Source: Sanguinoderma infundibulare (taxonomy: Eukaryota; Basidiomycota; Agaricomycetes; Polyporales; Polyporaceae). Taken from it: a DNA stretch of 64,000 nucleotides. Each line of letters starts with the position of its first letter. Position 1 is the first letter of the stretch. Shown piece after piece: positions 12,246 to 23,984 of the stretch. A model generated the notes under the pieces. That model saw only the letters and a program-made list of their open reading frames with translations, had not been told where the DNA came from and made no database searches. The position numbers and the translations under genes are program-made. Where the stretch lies: NCBI GenBank assembly GCA_032821775.1, contig JAVLRN010000012.1, positions 2,170,001-2,234,000 on the forward strand. Direction: 5' to 3'.

Positions 12246-14506
12246 ATGACTTGGGTCCGGAACCGAAGGTTGCTCGCAACACTAAAACTCGACCACGTTA
12301 CCAAACCACGCCATTCACTTCGGTCATGGGGAGGTTCAATTGGCTTGATTCATCCCGGTCCCAGGAGGTGCTACGCAACCGGACCCGACTCGTCCGTCAC
12401 TGAAGTAGAGAAGATACTGCTGGACACCATCAAGGTACGTGTGCAGCCATCCTTTACAGCCACGCCTGGGTGCATTCCATTGGACAGAGAGGGGGAAACG
12501 GCATAGAGAAACACTTGTGCTATGCGCGTGAATGCGATACGGAGTTACCGCAATAGTAACCATCCTACGACTTCATTCTTCGTTTTGGTGACATACACTT
12601 GCAATGCTAGTGTTGTTGCGATATACGCTACTGCCCTGCGGACATGGAGAATATGTACCACGTCGATTTCCGGCGTATCCTGTTCGGCTTCTATACATAT
12701 TTCCCCTCATGAATGCATGTCCTCTTCCTTTCATCTCCGCCGCCCTCTAACCTCGAGGAAAGGAATGCTGAGTGACTTCAGGCCACAGGACCCATCACAT
12801 TTGCAACATACATGCAGATGTGTCTGTCGCACCCTACAGCAGGGTACTACATGAACTCGAGCCATCCCGTCATCGGCTCCCAGGGTGATTTCATCACCAG
12901 CCCCGAGATTAGCCAGGTGTTCGGAGAGGTCAGTGTTCTTTTCCCCGTCATTAGAGCATTCATGATGACGAACTTCCAGCGCCAAGTATAGCTTCTCGGG
13001 GTCTGGTTGCTGTCCCAGTGGATGTATGCCGGGGCCTCAAGGCCAATCCGACTGATGGAACTCGGGCCCGGTCGCGGGACGCTCATGCATGATGTTCTAC
13101 GAGTACGTGACTCGACTTCTCCAGACAACGTTCTGCAGCTTGACTCTAGGGTACGATAGGTATTCACCCAATTCGCGGCTGCCCGATCGGCCGTGAAAGA
13201 GGTCCACCTCGTGGAGACCAGTCCACCAATGCGTGCTGCTCAAGAAACGAAGCTAGGCCCCGTTGCTCAGAAGGACGGATGGAGCTTGAGCTGGCATGAC
13301 TCCGTGAACGATGTCCCTCCTGACGCTGACAAGTTCACCCTTGTCTTGGCACACGAGTTCTTCGACGCCCTGCCGTTCCATCTCCTCCAGGTGCGCGCAC
13401 CCTTTGCTTGACACTATCTCCGCATGTATCTCCGCTGACGCTCTTGAACTATAGAAAACAGACCAGGGATGGCAGGAGGTCCTCATCGCGTCCGGACCTG
13501 ATCCCGCGGCACGCACAATTTTGAAGCCCGACGGGAGCCCATCGCTCGACGTCTCAACCACACGGCCCCTCCCAAGCACAACAACGCGTTTCCGCCAGGT
13601 GCTCACGTCCACCCCTACGCCGACGTCTACCCTCCTCGGCCTCTCGTCCCCCCGCTTCCTAAAGCTGCCGCTCGGCTCTCGCATCGAGGTCTCTCCCGCA
13701 GCGTTCAAGGTCTCCCGGCAGATCGGTGAGCTGCTGCACGACAAGCTCTCGGACGGATCCCGCTCTGCGGGAAGCGCGCTGATAGTCGACTACGGCGGCA
13801 ACAAAGTTTACGGGAACTCCTTCCGCGTACGTCGTCCCTTCACCGCTTCTTCTGTTTTTGCCCCGCTTCTATGCAGCATCTTCTCAATCCCCTCTGTTCC
13901 TGAACCCCGATACGAGAGAGTCATGCTCTACCTCCGTTCGCTTTCGGCCAAAAATATATACCCTCAATAGCGGTGATGCTGACCCGTCTCCTCGGACGTT
14001 CTCCAGGCATTCAAAACCCACAAGATCGTGGACGTCTTCCACCGCCCTGGCGAGTGCGACCTGACAGTCAACGTCGACTTCCGCTATCTCAGCGAAGCCG
14101 CAGCCGATTTCGGTACGTTTCTTCATCTCGTGCGTGTGGGTGTCATGGGTGACGACCCCCAGGCGTCATCTGATGGCCCCCGTCCGCCTCCGCCTCGCCC
14201 CGCCGCGGCCACAACGGCTGTGACTGACCTCGCTTCTTCTTCTCTTGCGCAGCGACGTCCCATGGGCCGATCTCCCAAGCGGACTTCCTGCAACGCATGG
14301 GCCTGGAGGCACGCGTCAACGCCCTCAGGGCGTCTTCCGAGGACGAGGACCGCAAGAAGCAGATCGAGCAGGCCGCCGACAGGCTAGTGGACCGCAGCGG
14401 CATGGGCACGCAGTACCAGATCATGGCCCTGACCGGAAGGCGGTCGGCGAAGGTGGGGAGGCTGACAGACGAGGAGAGGTGGCCGTTCGTCGACATCGAC
14501 GTATAG
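12246..14506 (+). CDS. NDUFAF7: NDUFAF7-like mitochondrial protein arginine methyltransferase
   Basis: Seven exons: 12246-12434, 12782-12928, 12992-13102, 13160-13390, 13455-13826, 14007-14112 and 14253-14506, giving about 469 residues. The N-terminus is basic and Arg-rich (RNRRLLATLKL, then RRCYATG), as expected of a mitochondrial presequence. Family markers in order are GPITFATYMQMCLSHPTAGY, GDFITSPEISQVFGE, the SAM-binding MELGPGRGTLM, LAHEFFDALPFH, GSALIVDYGG, HKIVDVFHRPGECDLTVNVD and GPISQADFLQRMGLEAR. NDUFAF7 dimethylates an arginine of the complex I subunit NDUFS2 and is needed for early complex I assembly. Length and motif order match the family. The first intron (347 nt) is unusually long for this window. 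The start is the first ATG giving the presequence. Confidence 0.95.
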
Positions 14507-15126
14507 ACTCGAAGTCTCGGACATGTAGACGTTTCGGGCCACAGGTCGCACACAACTACAGCATCCGTTCCGTTCTCAGGTCCGCCGGTGTCCATTCTTC
14601 CCTATTCTTCCCGCCCTCTTCCATTCGTGCGTGCGGAAGCCACCTCTGAAGCTTATCATGGTGATCACACGGCCGATTATCACCTGGCAGGGCGCGTACG
14701 ATCAGTGTGAGACGGGCCCGGCGGACGACCGTCCTTCCGGCGACTCAAAGCTTGCCCCTGATAGGCCTTGGGAGCGTGCGGAGTCGCATTGGGAGACCGG
14801 TCCAAAGTAGCCGTGGCTGGGAAGGCGCGTATCTCGTTTCGCAGACCGCGAGGGCCATCACGACCTCTAGTAAGCTTCAGACCGGCGAACTACTCTGGGG
14901 GATGCCCTGAGAGGGCGGGTAGAGCACAACCTACACCATGTCACCATCGCGGGAACATGACAGGCACTCCCTGACACACTTGGCTCCCCAAGCGACGTTA
15001 GCCAACTACGAACTCTAAGCTCCACAGGGGCAATGGCTGCGATATAAAAGGACGGCACTGCAGAGCGTGATGTTGGAACACAATCCACCGCCTTCCGAAC
15101 CATCCACGCCACCGTACCCTTCTGTA
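14507..15126. promoter_or_regulatory. Intergenic region with TATA box for the NmrA-like gene
   Basis: A clean TATA element (TATAAAAG) starts at about 15043. With the usual 25-35 base spacing, transcription would begin near 15070-15080. That argues for the ATG at 15127 rather than the in-frame ATG at 15070. The rest of the stretch carries no recognisable gene. Confidence 0.5.
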
Positions 15127-16529
15127 ATGCACACGACTGGCGCGACCGCGAACGGGCACAGCAAGAAACTCATCCTCGTCATCGGCGCGACCGGCGCGCA
15201 GGGCCTCGCAGTCATAGACAAGCTGCTCGCGCCTTGCGCCGACGGGACACCGTCGCCGTACGCCGTCCGTGCTCTCACTCGGGACCCGAGCAGTCGACGG
15301 GCGCAACAGCTGGCCAATAGCGGCGTCGAGTGCGTAAAAGGTGAAAGTTACGGTTAATTGCGCTGCAAAACGCGCGCGCGGGGGTTGGTTCCCATGCTGA
15401 AAGAACCTTCTCCGCACCCACTCGCTTTCGTTCGTGGCACTGACACTGGCGCCGGTGGCGGCACCTAGGCTCGTTCGACGATTCGCCATCCGTCGCACGC
15501 GCGCTGGAGGGCGTGTACGGCGCGTGGGTCAACACCGACGGCTTCACGGTCGGCGAGGCGAAGGAGGTCTGGGCGGGCATCCGGCTCTTTGAGCTCGCGA
15601 AGCAGAGCGGGGCCGTCCGGCACTATGTCTGGAGCAGCCTCGATTACGCGTTCAAGGTAAGCCCACGGACTGGACGGTTTTTCTAGAACACAAGACAGAA
15701 GAAGGAGAGCTGACCTCCCGGGGCACCACGCGGCCTTGGAGAGCAGATTGGGAACTACGACCCGAAATACCGCTGCGAGCACTACGACGGCAAGGCGAGG
15801 GTCGCGGACTGGATGCGCTCGCAGCCGTCGGACTCGGGTGGCTCTGGCACGGGCACGGGCATGGCGTGGACGGTCGTCACGTCCGGGCCGTACATGGACA
15901 TGCTCTTCAACGTACGTCCTGCGTTCTTTCGTTCTCAAAGCCCGCGTGCAAACCCAGCTTCTGATCGCCCGGTGACACGCCCGCAGATGATGTTCGGACC
16001 GCTAAAACGACGAGAAGACGGCACGGCCGTGTTCGCGACCCCCGTCGGAACCGGGCATGTGCCCATGATCGCGCTCGCGGACCTCGGCTTCTTTGCGCGG
16101 TACGCGTTCGACCATCGCGAACGCACGTCGGGCGCCGAGCTCAAGATCGCGAGCGACATCGTCGGCTGGGACTACCTCGCGCGCACGTTCGAGAAGGTGA
16201 CCGGGCAGCGGGCGGAGGTCGTGTACCAGACGCTGGACGAGTGGTACGAGAACTTTGAGGGCGTGGACGACCCGGTCGCGAATGAGCGCGGTCAGGACGG
16301 GTCGACGACGTGGCGGGAGAACTTCGCGGGGTGGTGGGCGCTGTGGCGGGACGACGTGATCTCGCGGGATATGGCGTGGGTACGGAGTTTGCATCCTAGT
16401 TGCCACACGCTAGAAAGCTGGATGCGGGAGAACGGCTATACTGGTATTCTGCAGAGGCATAGGTTATTAAAGAACACGGAGGACGGCAAGACGATCAAGC
16501 CGAGGTGGTCTGTAATAGAGCGACTGTAG
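15127..16529 (+). CDS. NmrA-like NAD(P)-binding family protein
   Basis: Four exons ending at 15340, then 15469-15656, 15747-15911 and 15987-16529. I chose the start at 15127 because a TATA box at 15043 would put the transcription start after the in-frame ATG at 15070. The N-terminal Rossmann fold carries the NmrA glycine motif (LILVIGATGAQGLAVIDKLL). Then come VRALTRDPSS, the GSFDD segment across the first intron junction, GVYGAWVNTDGF, HYVWSSLDYAFK and EHYDGKARVADWMR. The C-terminal part (GHVPMIALADLGFFARYAFD, WDYLARTFEKVTGQ) is typical of NmrA/HSCARG proteins, which sense NADP(H) or act as atypical reductases. The YxxxK catalytic tyrosine of true SDRs is not clearly present. It converges with FRA10AC1, leaving about 80 bases between stops. 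Confidence 0.9.
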
Positions 16530-16609
16530 ATGAGCGTTGCATGAGAGCGATAGAGTAGAACACGACGAACCGAGGGAGTGCGTATGACGATCAGGGAGTT
16601 TTCCACGCA

Positions 16610-17464
16610 TCATGGCGAACGGCGAGAACGCCTCTCCTTCTGACGATGCGGCGAACGAGAACGAGAGCTGCGTCCACGTCTGCGGTCTCTGGCGTCTTCT
16701 TCTTCGACATCTCTTCGTCTCATTGCGTCCTTTCCACGATCCTTCTCTCCCTCTACCGGAGATCGGGATTGCCGTCGTCTGTGTGCCTCCAGATGACCCA
16801 CTTCACGATTCTCAGCCACCTCAGCAGACACTTCTCCCGAGCGCTCTTCTTCACGCTTGCTCCGTTCCTCCTTCTCCTTGTTCCGTTTCCACATCAACTT
16901 CCTGCAGCACTTGGAGCACAACACAACCTTGACCAGCGCAAACTTGCTCTCCCCATGTTCCGAGTACGAGAATGGAAGCTCGAGCGTCGTCAGCGCCGGC
17001 CGCACCTCCTCCTCCCCGCCAGGGAACTCCTTGTGTACCGGACACCTCGTGTTCCCGCACGTGGTCTCCCCTGCCCCCGACAAGACTTCCTCTTCCGTCC
17101 GCCATCGAAGAGCGAACTGCAACGGGCAAAGTGTCAGCCAGAGTCCGTCCACGGCGAACGCAGCAGAAAATATTTCTCACATTTCCAGATTTGTAATGCT
17201 TCAAGTCGCACACGGCGTACTCGCGATACAGCGACGAGTAGTACTTCTTGGCGAGTCGGTCGTCCCAGGACAGCTGACGCTCGTCCGCCTCGTCATCTTC
17301 CCGCAGGAACCTGATTAACACAGACGACATCAGCATCGAAAACGGCGGCTTATCGCTGTCGGTCCTCACTTGTGGGAGCTCTTCAAGATATCGAACTCCG
17401 TCGCACCGGGTGCCACAGTCGACGGACCGGCTCCTTTCGAGGTGTATGGAGTATACAAAGCCAT
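16610..17464 (-). CDS. FRA10AC1-family protein
   Basis: Three exons. Exon 1 is 17464-17370 (MALYTPYTSKGAGPS), exon 2 starts at 17310 (FLREDDEADERQLSWDDRL) and ends in YREYAVCDLKHYKSGN, and exon 3 reads FALRWRTEEEVLSGAGETTC and runs to the stop. The body matches folate-sensitive fragile-site protein FRA10AC1: LAKKYYSSLYREYAVCDL, ALRWRTEEEV, CGNTRCP, FSYSEHGESKFALVKVVLC and a CSKCC pair suggesting zinc binding. The C-terminal third is an Arg/Glu/Ser-rich low-complexity tail with RS-like dipeptides (RGRSSRSRSPHRQKERRSRR), typical of spliceosome-associated proteins. FRA10AC1 is a nuclear protein reported in association with spliceosomal factors. Function in fungi is inferred. Confidence 0.9.
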
Positions 17465-17624
17465 ACTGTGCACCAATGGCTGACTAGAGGTGGCTTCTTG
17501 AGGATGAGTATGGGGGTGGTGGTGGCCGCGAGGTGACGGTGCGGACGCACAAAGCTGTGCCAAAACAAACCACGTCGACGGTCGATGGCGCTTAATATAC
17601 GATCTTAGATCCACTTCGGGACTC

Positions 17625-17905
17625 GAGGAAGGGACAAAGTCACGACGAATCCAGTCAACTGGTGGAAATGGAATACTGGCCGCAAAAACCGCCAAGTTGG
17701 CAACAACGCTGATGACGACATGCCATCTTGACATATCCGCAAACCGCCACGGGGGCGCCGTGACAAGCTCAGTTGTCTCAAAGCACTGCCTTAAAGTTTG
17801 CCTTGGAAAGTGTCCAAAGCGAGTTTGCGTGACAGACATACAGACAGATGTACCCCAAGAGCACTGTCCATGAGCGGTAGTACATAGTAATGAGATCCAT
17901 CCGGC
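17625..17905 (-). repeat. Dispersed repeat, copy A (intergenic)
   Basis: Read on the minus strand, this stretch matches 23985-24275 (plus strand) over roughly 270 bases with scattered mismatches and small gaps. Shared blocks in the same order include CTGTCTGT, GCAAACTCGCTTT, GGACACTT, CCAAGGCAAA, CACGGCGCC, ATATGTCAA, GTTGCTGCCA-like and CCATTTCCA. Neither copy has an extended conserved frame, so this looks like a non-autonomous transposon or relic rather than a gene. This copy sits between the 5' end of FRA10AC1 and the 3' end of VTC4, so it may contribute to the FRA10AC1 promoter. No terminal inverted repeats are evident by eye. Confidence 0.65.
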
Positions 17906-17996
17906 CGCAAGACGAAGTAAACCAACTGTCCACAGAGCCTCTCTGCTCCCAAGTCCAAGCCCCCGCGATCTATTATGCAATCCTGCCGACGGCCTC

Positions 17997-20900
17997 TCAC
18001 AGATCCCGCACCCGCAGCCCGATGTTCGTCGCGAGCGCAGCGACGAGCAGGACGGACAGCACCGTCGGCCCCCACATATCGTAGTACATCCCCGACGCGC
18101 GGCGCTCGCGCAGGCGGTACGCGCGGTAGACGAAGATGATCGCCGAGTACGCGATCGCGACGAGCGCGACGCCCGTGAAGCACCACGCGCTGATCAGCCC
18201 CGCCGTGTCCTCGGGCGGGATGAAGTTGAGGAGCGTCGTCGCGATCGTGCCGATGAAGATGCCGAAGTGCAGCCATTTCTGCGTCCCAACGTCAAGTCAG
18301 CCATCCTCCGCAAGAGAAAGAGAGAGAGAGAGACGGAATGCGAGAGAGTCGGGACGGGGACTTACGAAGAACGTCCGCTCGACCGCAAAGTACACCTTCG
18401 GCTCGATCCGCACGGGCACCGCGATCCGTTTGCCCGCCGGCGCCCGCCAATTCCGCTCCAGCACCCTGTCCTCCCCGTTCGACGTGCCCTCGCCCCGCGC
18501 CCGCGCCCGCGCCTCCTCCTCGTCCCCCTCCTCATCTTCCTCTTCCTCGTCCTCCACGGCCTCGTCAGCGCCCCTCCGGCGCTTCACGTCGTCCCGCAGG
18601 CGGTCCCGCAGCGTCTCGTCGAACGCGGACGACGGCGCGAGCGGGTCGATCGACATCGCGCGCGCCTGCGCAGTGTGCTCGAGCGCGGACGCGATCTTCT
18701 TCCGGCCCTGGAGGAACGGCGTGCTCTCGTTCGCCTCCTCGCCGTCGGACTCGACGTCCGCGTCGTGCTCCGCCTGCTGCAGCTCGTCCCGTTGGACCTG
18801 CACCTCCTGCGCGCGCTCCTTGAGGTTCTTCTCGCGGATCGCGACCGCCGCCGCGACGTCCTGGTTCGACAGCCCGGTGCGCTTGTCTTCGTCCTTGGCT
18901 GCAAGGATGTTAGGCACACGTGGGGAATGGAACGGGCCGGTCGCGGCTCACCTGGGGCGAGGTCGATGTCCTCGTCTTCACCTTCCGAGACCGGCTCGGT
19001 GTAGCGCATGCGCTCCGGCGTCGTTGCTCCAGAGGTCCCAGACGACGTGCCCTTCGACGACGACTGCGCGGGGCGCTCGATCGTGACGACGCCGGTATCC
19101 GGCTTCAGGATGTCGACTTCCACTGCGAGCGCCACGCACGTCAGCGGACACATGAAACCCTAGACGTGCGGAATACGCACTTTGCGGCAGCCAGAACGGC
19201 ACGAGGTCCACGCGGTTGGGCAGAAGCGTCGCGCATCCGTGAATGAACTTGCTGAACTGCGTGTGGGTCAGTCAACGTTGCTATGTGCCACACGCGTGCT
19301 GCCACTCGCCTTCGGAACGGCTTCAACGAGGTGCGAGGAGACGAGATCCGTGACCCATTCGGGCGGTTCCTGGCCGAACTGCGTCTGAAGCTTGACCTCG
19401 AGCACGCCGTACCTGCATGAGGGTGAACCCCTTGTCGCTGTCTACCTGGACATCAACCAGGACTTACTTGAAAAGTTCCCGATCCTCAGGGGCCAGCTGC
19501 TCGAACGGGTGGTCGATACCGATGTCCATGCGTCGCCAGTTGTCACCAGAACGCGGGCGGCCGTCCCAGTTGTCCTCGCGGATCATCGTCAGTTCCGTGT
19601 CCAGCGATATACGCACACGCGCGTCGCCAGGGAGTTGGAACGCCGTGCGGTTGTAGAACGTCCGCATGACTATAATCGCTCTGCAAGTCAGCGGCAAGGC
19701 CGCAGAGTTGTTGCGTGAGCACGCACCGGGTTGGAGCCTTTTGGTCAGGATGCTGTACTGGACCTCATTCGCGAGCTGGATCATGCCGTCAACCTCCGCC
19801 TGCGTCTTCTTGCCCTTCTTCACGAGCTCCTGGAACTCGTCGTCCATAGTGTACTCGCCACGGAGGAAGTTGTTGACGAGATGCTCCTTGATCGGGAAAC
19901 GCGCCTTGACAGACTTCTCGCCTGTCCAGTCCTCCCTGTGCGTTTTCCGCTCGACGAATATCTGGAGGTACAATGCTCAACAGGACGCCATGACCAGACC
20001 GCTGTGAACGCACCGTCTTCTGTTCCATATCGCCATACCACCGGAGTCGAACGGCTTCGGCACCCTCAGTCTTCTCCAGACGTCCAAGGTACAACTCCAA
20101 ATCCTCGTTGTCAAAGTATACAGAAGAAATTGCTGCATTTGGTCAGTGACGAACAACGTTTTCGACAACAGACGACGTACCTGCGTCCTTTTGCTCGAAC
20201 TCCTTGTCGGGATTGAAGACTACCAAGCTGTTAGCGTGTAGTTTCGGGTACGCGAGGTGATGAACACTGACCCAGGACAGGAAGATGCTTGAGGATGGCG
20301 AGTTTGAGATGTACCAGATTGTCGGGGTGGACCTGCGATACGCGACGGTCAGCAAGGACAAAATAGCCGGTAATGGGAATGACGTCATTTGACGGACCCA
20401 GTACTTGGTCGTCTGTCGAACGAAGGCACTCTGCGCGCCACCAGCGCTGGAATCTCCCTGGACGGGGTGGCCACGAGTGCGAACGAGGTCATAGAGCCTG
20501 GAGAGCTTGACGATAAGGCTGTCCCAGTTGTACTTGTAGAACGGGCGTTTTTCTAGATACTCTTGAATGAACGTGTGTTTGAGCGGACGGTTTGTTTGTT
20601 TCTGAATATGTCAACGATGAGCGGGGGATGTGAGGAGGCGAAGGGGTACGGGCGTAACGTACGTCGTGTTTCTGATAGGACGGAGAGGATGTGGGGTGCA
20701 AGGTTGTGTCAGATTCGGGGGCGCGGAAAGGGAGGTGGAGCGCACCTTGAGTATCTTCATAAAACCGGTGATATTAAGCTTAGTATACAGCGCGAGGTCG
20801 TGAACGTCGGCGACGAGGGTGGCAACCTCCTCCTCGAGAAGGGCAAACTGGTCCTCGAGAGCATCGACGGACATGGCGTCATCATCGTCGTCATCCAAAT

Positions 20901-21424
20901 CGTCGTCGGAGCCGGCATCCTGGATGACGGATTCGCGGCGCTGCTGTGCCTCGGTGTCTGTCGTAGCCGTGCTCGGCTCTTCCTCGTGGCCGTTCTGGAA
21001 GGAGGACTCGGAGACGAGACGTTTGACATTCTTCTCGGCATCGTTAATGCGGCGCGCGAGCTCGTAGGTCTGCACGGGGGGCGTTGGATGGGGGTGCGCG
21101 GGAAAGGAGCGGAAGAGGCGTGGCGCACCTTTGTCTTTTGGAAGTTGTGGATCTTGTCGAGCTCCTGCTCGAGCATCTGCGTAAACTCGGCCTCATCCTG
21201 GTCTGCCCAGTTGTGGGAGGTGGTCCGGTCCTGGACAAGGGGAGTGGGTGAGGGGGAAAATTGGTCGTGTGACAGGAATTGGCACCTTGAGTTCACGCTT
21301 TAAGCGGTTGTAGTTGATGTAGAAGGGCCTCCATTCATTGTACAGGTCGTTCTACACTGCATGAGAACGAGGGAGGCGAAAACAGTCAAGCGAGACTCAC
21401 GCTAATTTTGCGGCCGAACTTCAT
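17997..21424 (-). CDS. VTC4: Vacuolar transporter chaperone 4, polyphosphate polymerase
   Basis: The start at 21424 gives the SPX N-terminus MKFGRKIS, joined after an intron to [20 protein letters not shown]. The SPX domain ends with the phosphate-pocket motif [15 protein letters not shown], split over three exons by a 9-nt microexon (20671-20663). The VTC catalytic tunnel domain follows: [103 protein letters not shown] and [15 protein letters not shown]. The basic residues that line the polymerase tunnel in yeast Vtc4 appear conserved. After an acidic Glu-rich linker the C-terminus has the DUF202-type three-helix membrane domain ([20 protein letters not shown], then three helices). VTC4 makes polyphosphate from ATP and moves it into the vacuole, activated by inositol pyrophosphates at SPX. 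A (GA)n run at about 18312-18333 lies in the intron before the membrane domain. Confidence 0.97.
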
Positions 21425-21777
21425 GGCAGACGGGGACAGGAACGGGGACGGGGGCGAGCGGGCGAGGGTGATGGGAGGATGGGAAGGCGGGCGACTAAAG
21501 AAGGGACGGGAGAAGCCTCGCGGAAAGTGCGCCCCGAGACTTCTCGATCAGGGCCGCCTCGTCTCACCCGAATATCAATCTCAGCCAGCGGAGAAAATGA
21601 TAATAAAGCGAACGTGCGTCGGATGCAGGCTGCCCACTCCGATCATCCCAGCTCCGCTCCGCCCCCGCCCCCGCGCTTGCCACCGCGTCACCGACGCGTC
21701 CTGGTCTCGTGGCCGTCGCGTCCCCCCAGAGGCGCGCTCCTCCTTCCTCTCCCAGCCCTCCTCTTGGCTGCTGCACC
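21425..21777. promoter_or_regulatory. Bidirectional promoter region, VTC4 / GTR2
   Basis: The 353 bases between the divergent VTC4 and GTR2 starts must hold both promoters. An AT-rich patch (GAAAATGATAATAAAG at about 21592) is the only one in an otherwise GC-rich stretch and contains a GATA core. No CACGTG PHO-type box is present. Co-regulation of the two vacuolar genes is possible but unproven. Confidence 0.5.
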
Positions 21778-23728
21778 ATGCCCCGCGCGTCGACCGCAAG
21801 GCGGCAACCTCCATCGTCAACGGCACCGGGTGCGAATGGATCGAAGAATGCAGAGAATGTCGTCCGCACGAAAATCCTGCTTCTAGGAATGCGCAGGTCC
21901 GTCCCCCGGCTTCTTGAAACAACTTCGGCTTATCCGTATCTTCATACCACGTAGGAGCGGAAAGACGTCAATCAAAGAGGTCCTCTTCGACAATTGCGTC
22001 CCACGCGAAACCCTCTACCTGGAGACCACCACCCAAATATCAAAGCACTACTTCGAGTGCGTCCCATTGTCCGCCTTCATCCCGTATCCTCCGCCGGAGT
22101 CTTGACATCCGTCTCGCCCTCACCAGTACCATCATACCCCTCGAAATATGGGACTGCCCAGGCGACATCACCTTGGACGCACTCGACGTACCCCTTACCC
22201 AGTTCTCCACCATGATCTTCGTCATCGACATCCAGGTCAGTCTCGCTGCTTCTCATGGCGCCGTACTACACTTGCTTCAGTCGCCCAAAGGCGACTCACG
22301 TTAATATCAACTCATACCGGCTACCATGCCGGTTCCCAGTATCGTACACCGCCGGGGCTCCGATGCCATGTGTGCCCGTCGGGCACGTTCGCTCGGACGC
22401 ACATGGTCTTCACCCTCACCGACCGCTTGGATCCAATCCCACTTCAAACTCACAAACGCCATCGGCCTCGTATTCCCAGCTCTCGGAGTATCTATCATGC
22501 TGACCTATGTGCCTTCCACTTGTAGGATCTCTATCAGCAACCAATCCAGAAACTAGTCGATTTCGTCATCATGGCCTATCAGGAGCACCCTACTATGAAC
22601 CTCGAGGTCTTCGTGCACAAAGCAGACGTCCTCACCGAAGAGTATAAAATCGGTTGGTCAACTGCACGTTCCATCTAGCAATCTGGACTTAAGAATTACT
22701 TCGCTTCGCCATCCACAGAGAACTTTCGACATATCCAATCAAGGGTACTTTCCGACCTCAGCTATGTCGGTGCAGAGTACGAGACGATCCCCATCAACTT
22801 TCAGCTCACCTCGATTTTCGATCACTCACTACACGACGCGTTTTCGCGTGTGCTCCACAAGTTAATCGACTCGCTCCCGTACCTCGAAGATTTGCTGAAT
22901 GTGTTCTGTGCTGTAAGTGCGTTGTTGACTGCCATCACCCAATTCGCTGATCCATTCGCAGAACTCCCAAGCAACAAAAGCGTTCCTATTCGATACAAAG
23001 GCGCGCTTATACGTCGCAACCGATGCGTCACCCGTAGATCCACCAACACATAACCTCTGCAGCGACTACCTCCAGACCCTCAATGCATTCGGACCGCTGT
23101 ACAAGTCAGTTTCCCTATCCTCGTTGTCTACTCCTGCACGCCGAGCTCACCCTGCCTCAGATCAATTTCAGCCACCCCGCTCCGAATGCGTACCATCCCT
23201 CCAGAATCTGCAGACTCTCCAGGATCATCCGCCTCCACCTCGCCCCAACCCCAAGCCTCGCTCGCGCCTCCAGACGCATCGAACCCCAACTCCCGCCTCG
23301 CCTCGCCCCTCGCCTCTCCCAACACCCCCGCGCGCTCTGCCCAACAGTCACCCACGGTGAACCAACAGCCCCTCCCGTTGCCGTCCCTCCCACACCCTCC
23401 ACGCGCCCCCAGCATGGGGCCTCCCTCCGCCGCGCCGCATCCGAATGCGGTCTTTGACGTAGACTCGGATGGACTCCGGGATAGCGACGAGGGGGCCAAG
23501 CCGCTGTTCTACCCGTGCGCCGCGGCGTCGCTCGCGCCAACGGCGGCCGGGGCAGGCACGACGCTCACCTACCACCTCATCACGGCGCAGCTCGCGCTGC
23601 TGGCGATCATCCCCACCGGCGTGTTCGCCGCCCGGAGGGGGCTCGTGGAGTACAATGTGGTCTTCTTTAGAGAGGGCGTGCAGGAGATCTGCGACGTCGA
23701 GGCGGAGGCGAGGAGGGTGACGGTTTGA
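21778..23728 (+). CDS. GTR2: Rag-family GTPase, RagC/D (Gtr2) homologue
   Basis: The start MPRASTARRQPPSST precedes a short Ser/Pro leader. Exon 1 (21778-21896) and exon 2 (from 21955) join to form the P-loop, LLGMRRSGKTSIKEVLF. The Rag switch region reads YLETTTQISKHYFD, and the G3 box reads PLEIWDCPGDIT after the next junction. The G4-like box is VHKAD, as in RagC-type proteins. The C-terminal roadblock-like half follows (ENFRHIQSRVLSDLSY, FQLTSIFDHSLHDAFSRVLHKL, LFDTKARLYVATDASPV). The last exon contains a Pro/Ser-rich linker before AASLAPTAAGAGTTLTYHLI, ending at 23728. Gtr2 pairs with Gtr1 on the vacuole and, with the Ego/Ragulator scaffold, signals amino-acid sufficiency to TORC1. Several introns lie in the second half; their exact ends are less certain. 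Confidence 0.93.
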
Positions 23729-23984
23729 GCGTGTGGATGTCGGGTGTTTGACGTTGGTGCGACGAAAATATTAATGAGGGCCGAGATGCTGGGAGGACGG
23801 ACTTTGTGGAGGTCGGACGTTACTGTAGGCTTGTTCGAGCTAATGCTGTCGTTTGTTGTGCTTGTATGTAGTTACTGACATGTTGGCAGGGTCCTCAAGT
23901 TGTTCCTTGCTTTGCTACTATCCTGTCGTTCGGCTAACGCAATAGCTCCGTTGGGATTTATAATGGATAAGCGGGATACTGAGT

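Noticed and set aside
15070..15126. Upstream in-frame ATG of the NmrA-like gene at 15070
   Set aside because: A TATA box at about 15043 places the likely transcription start at or after this ATG, so the ATG at 15127 is preferred. This is not decisive.
18267..19086. Large plus-strand frames across VTC4
   Set aside because: They are antisense to the acidic linker of VTC4, whose sense frame is clearly conserved.
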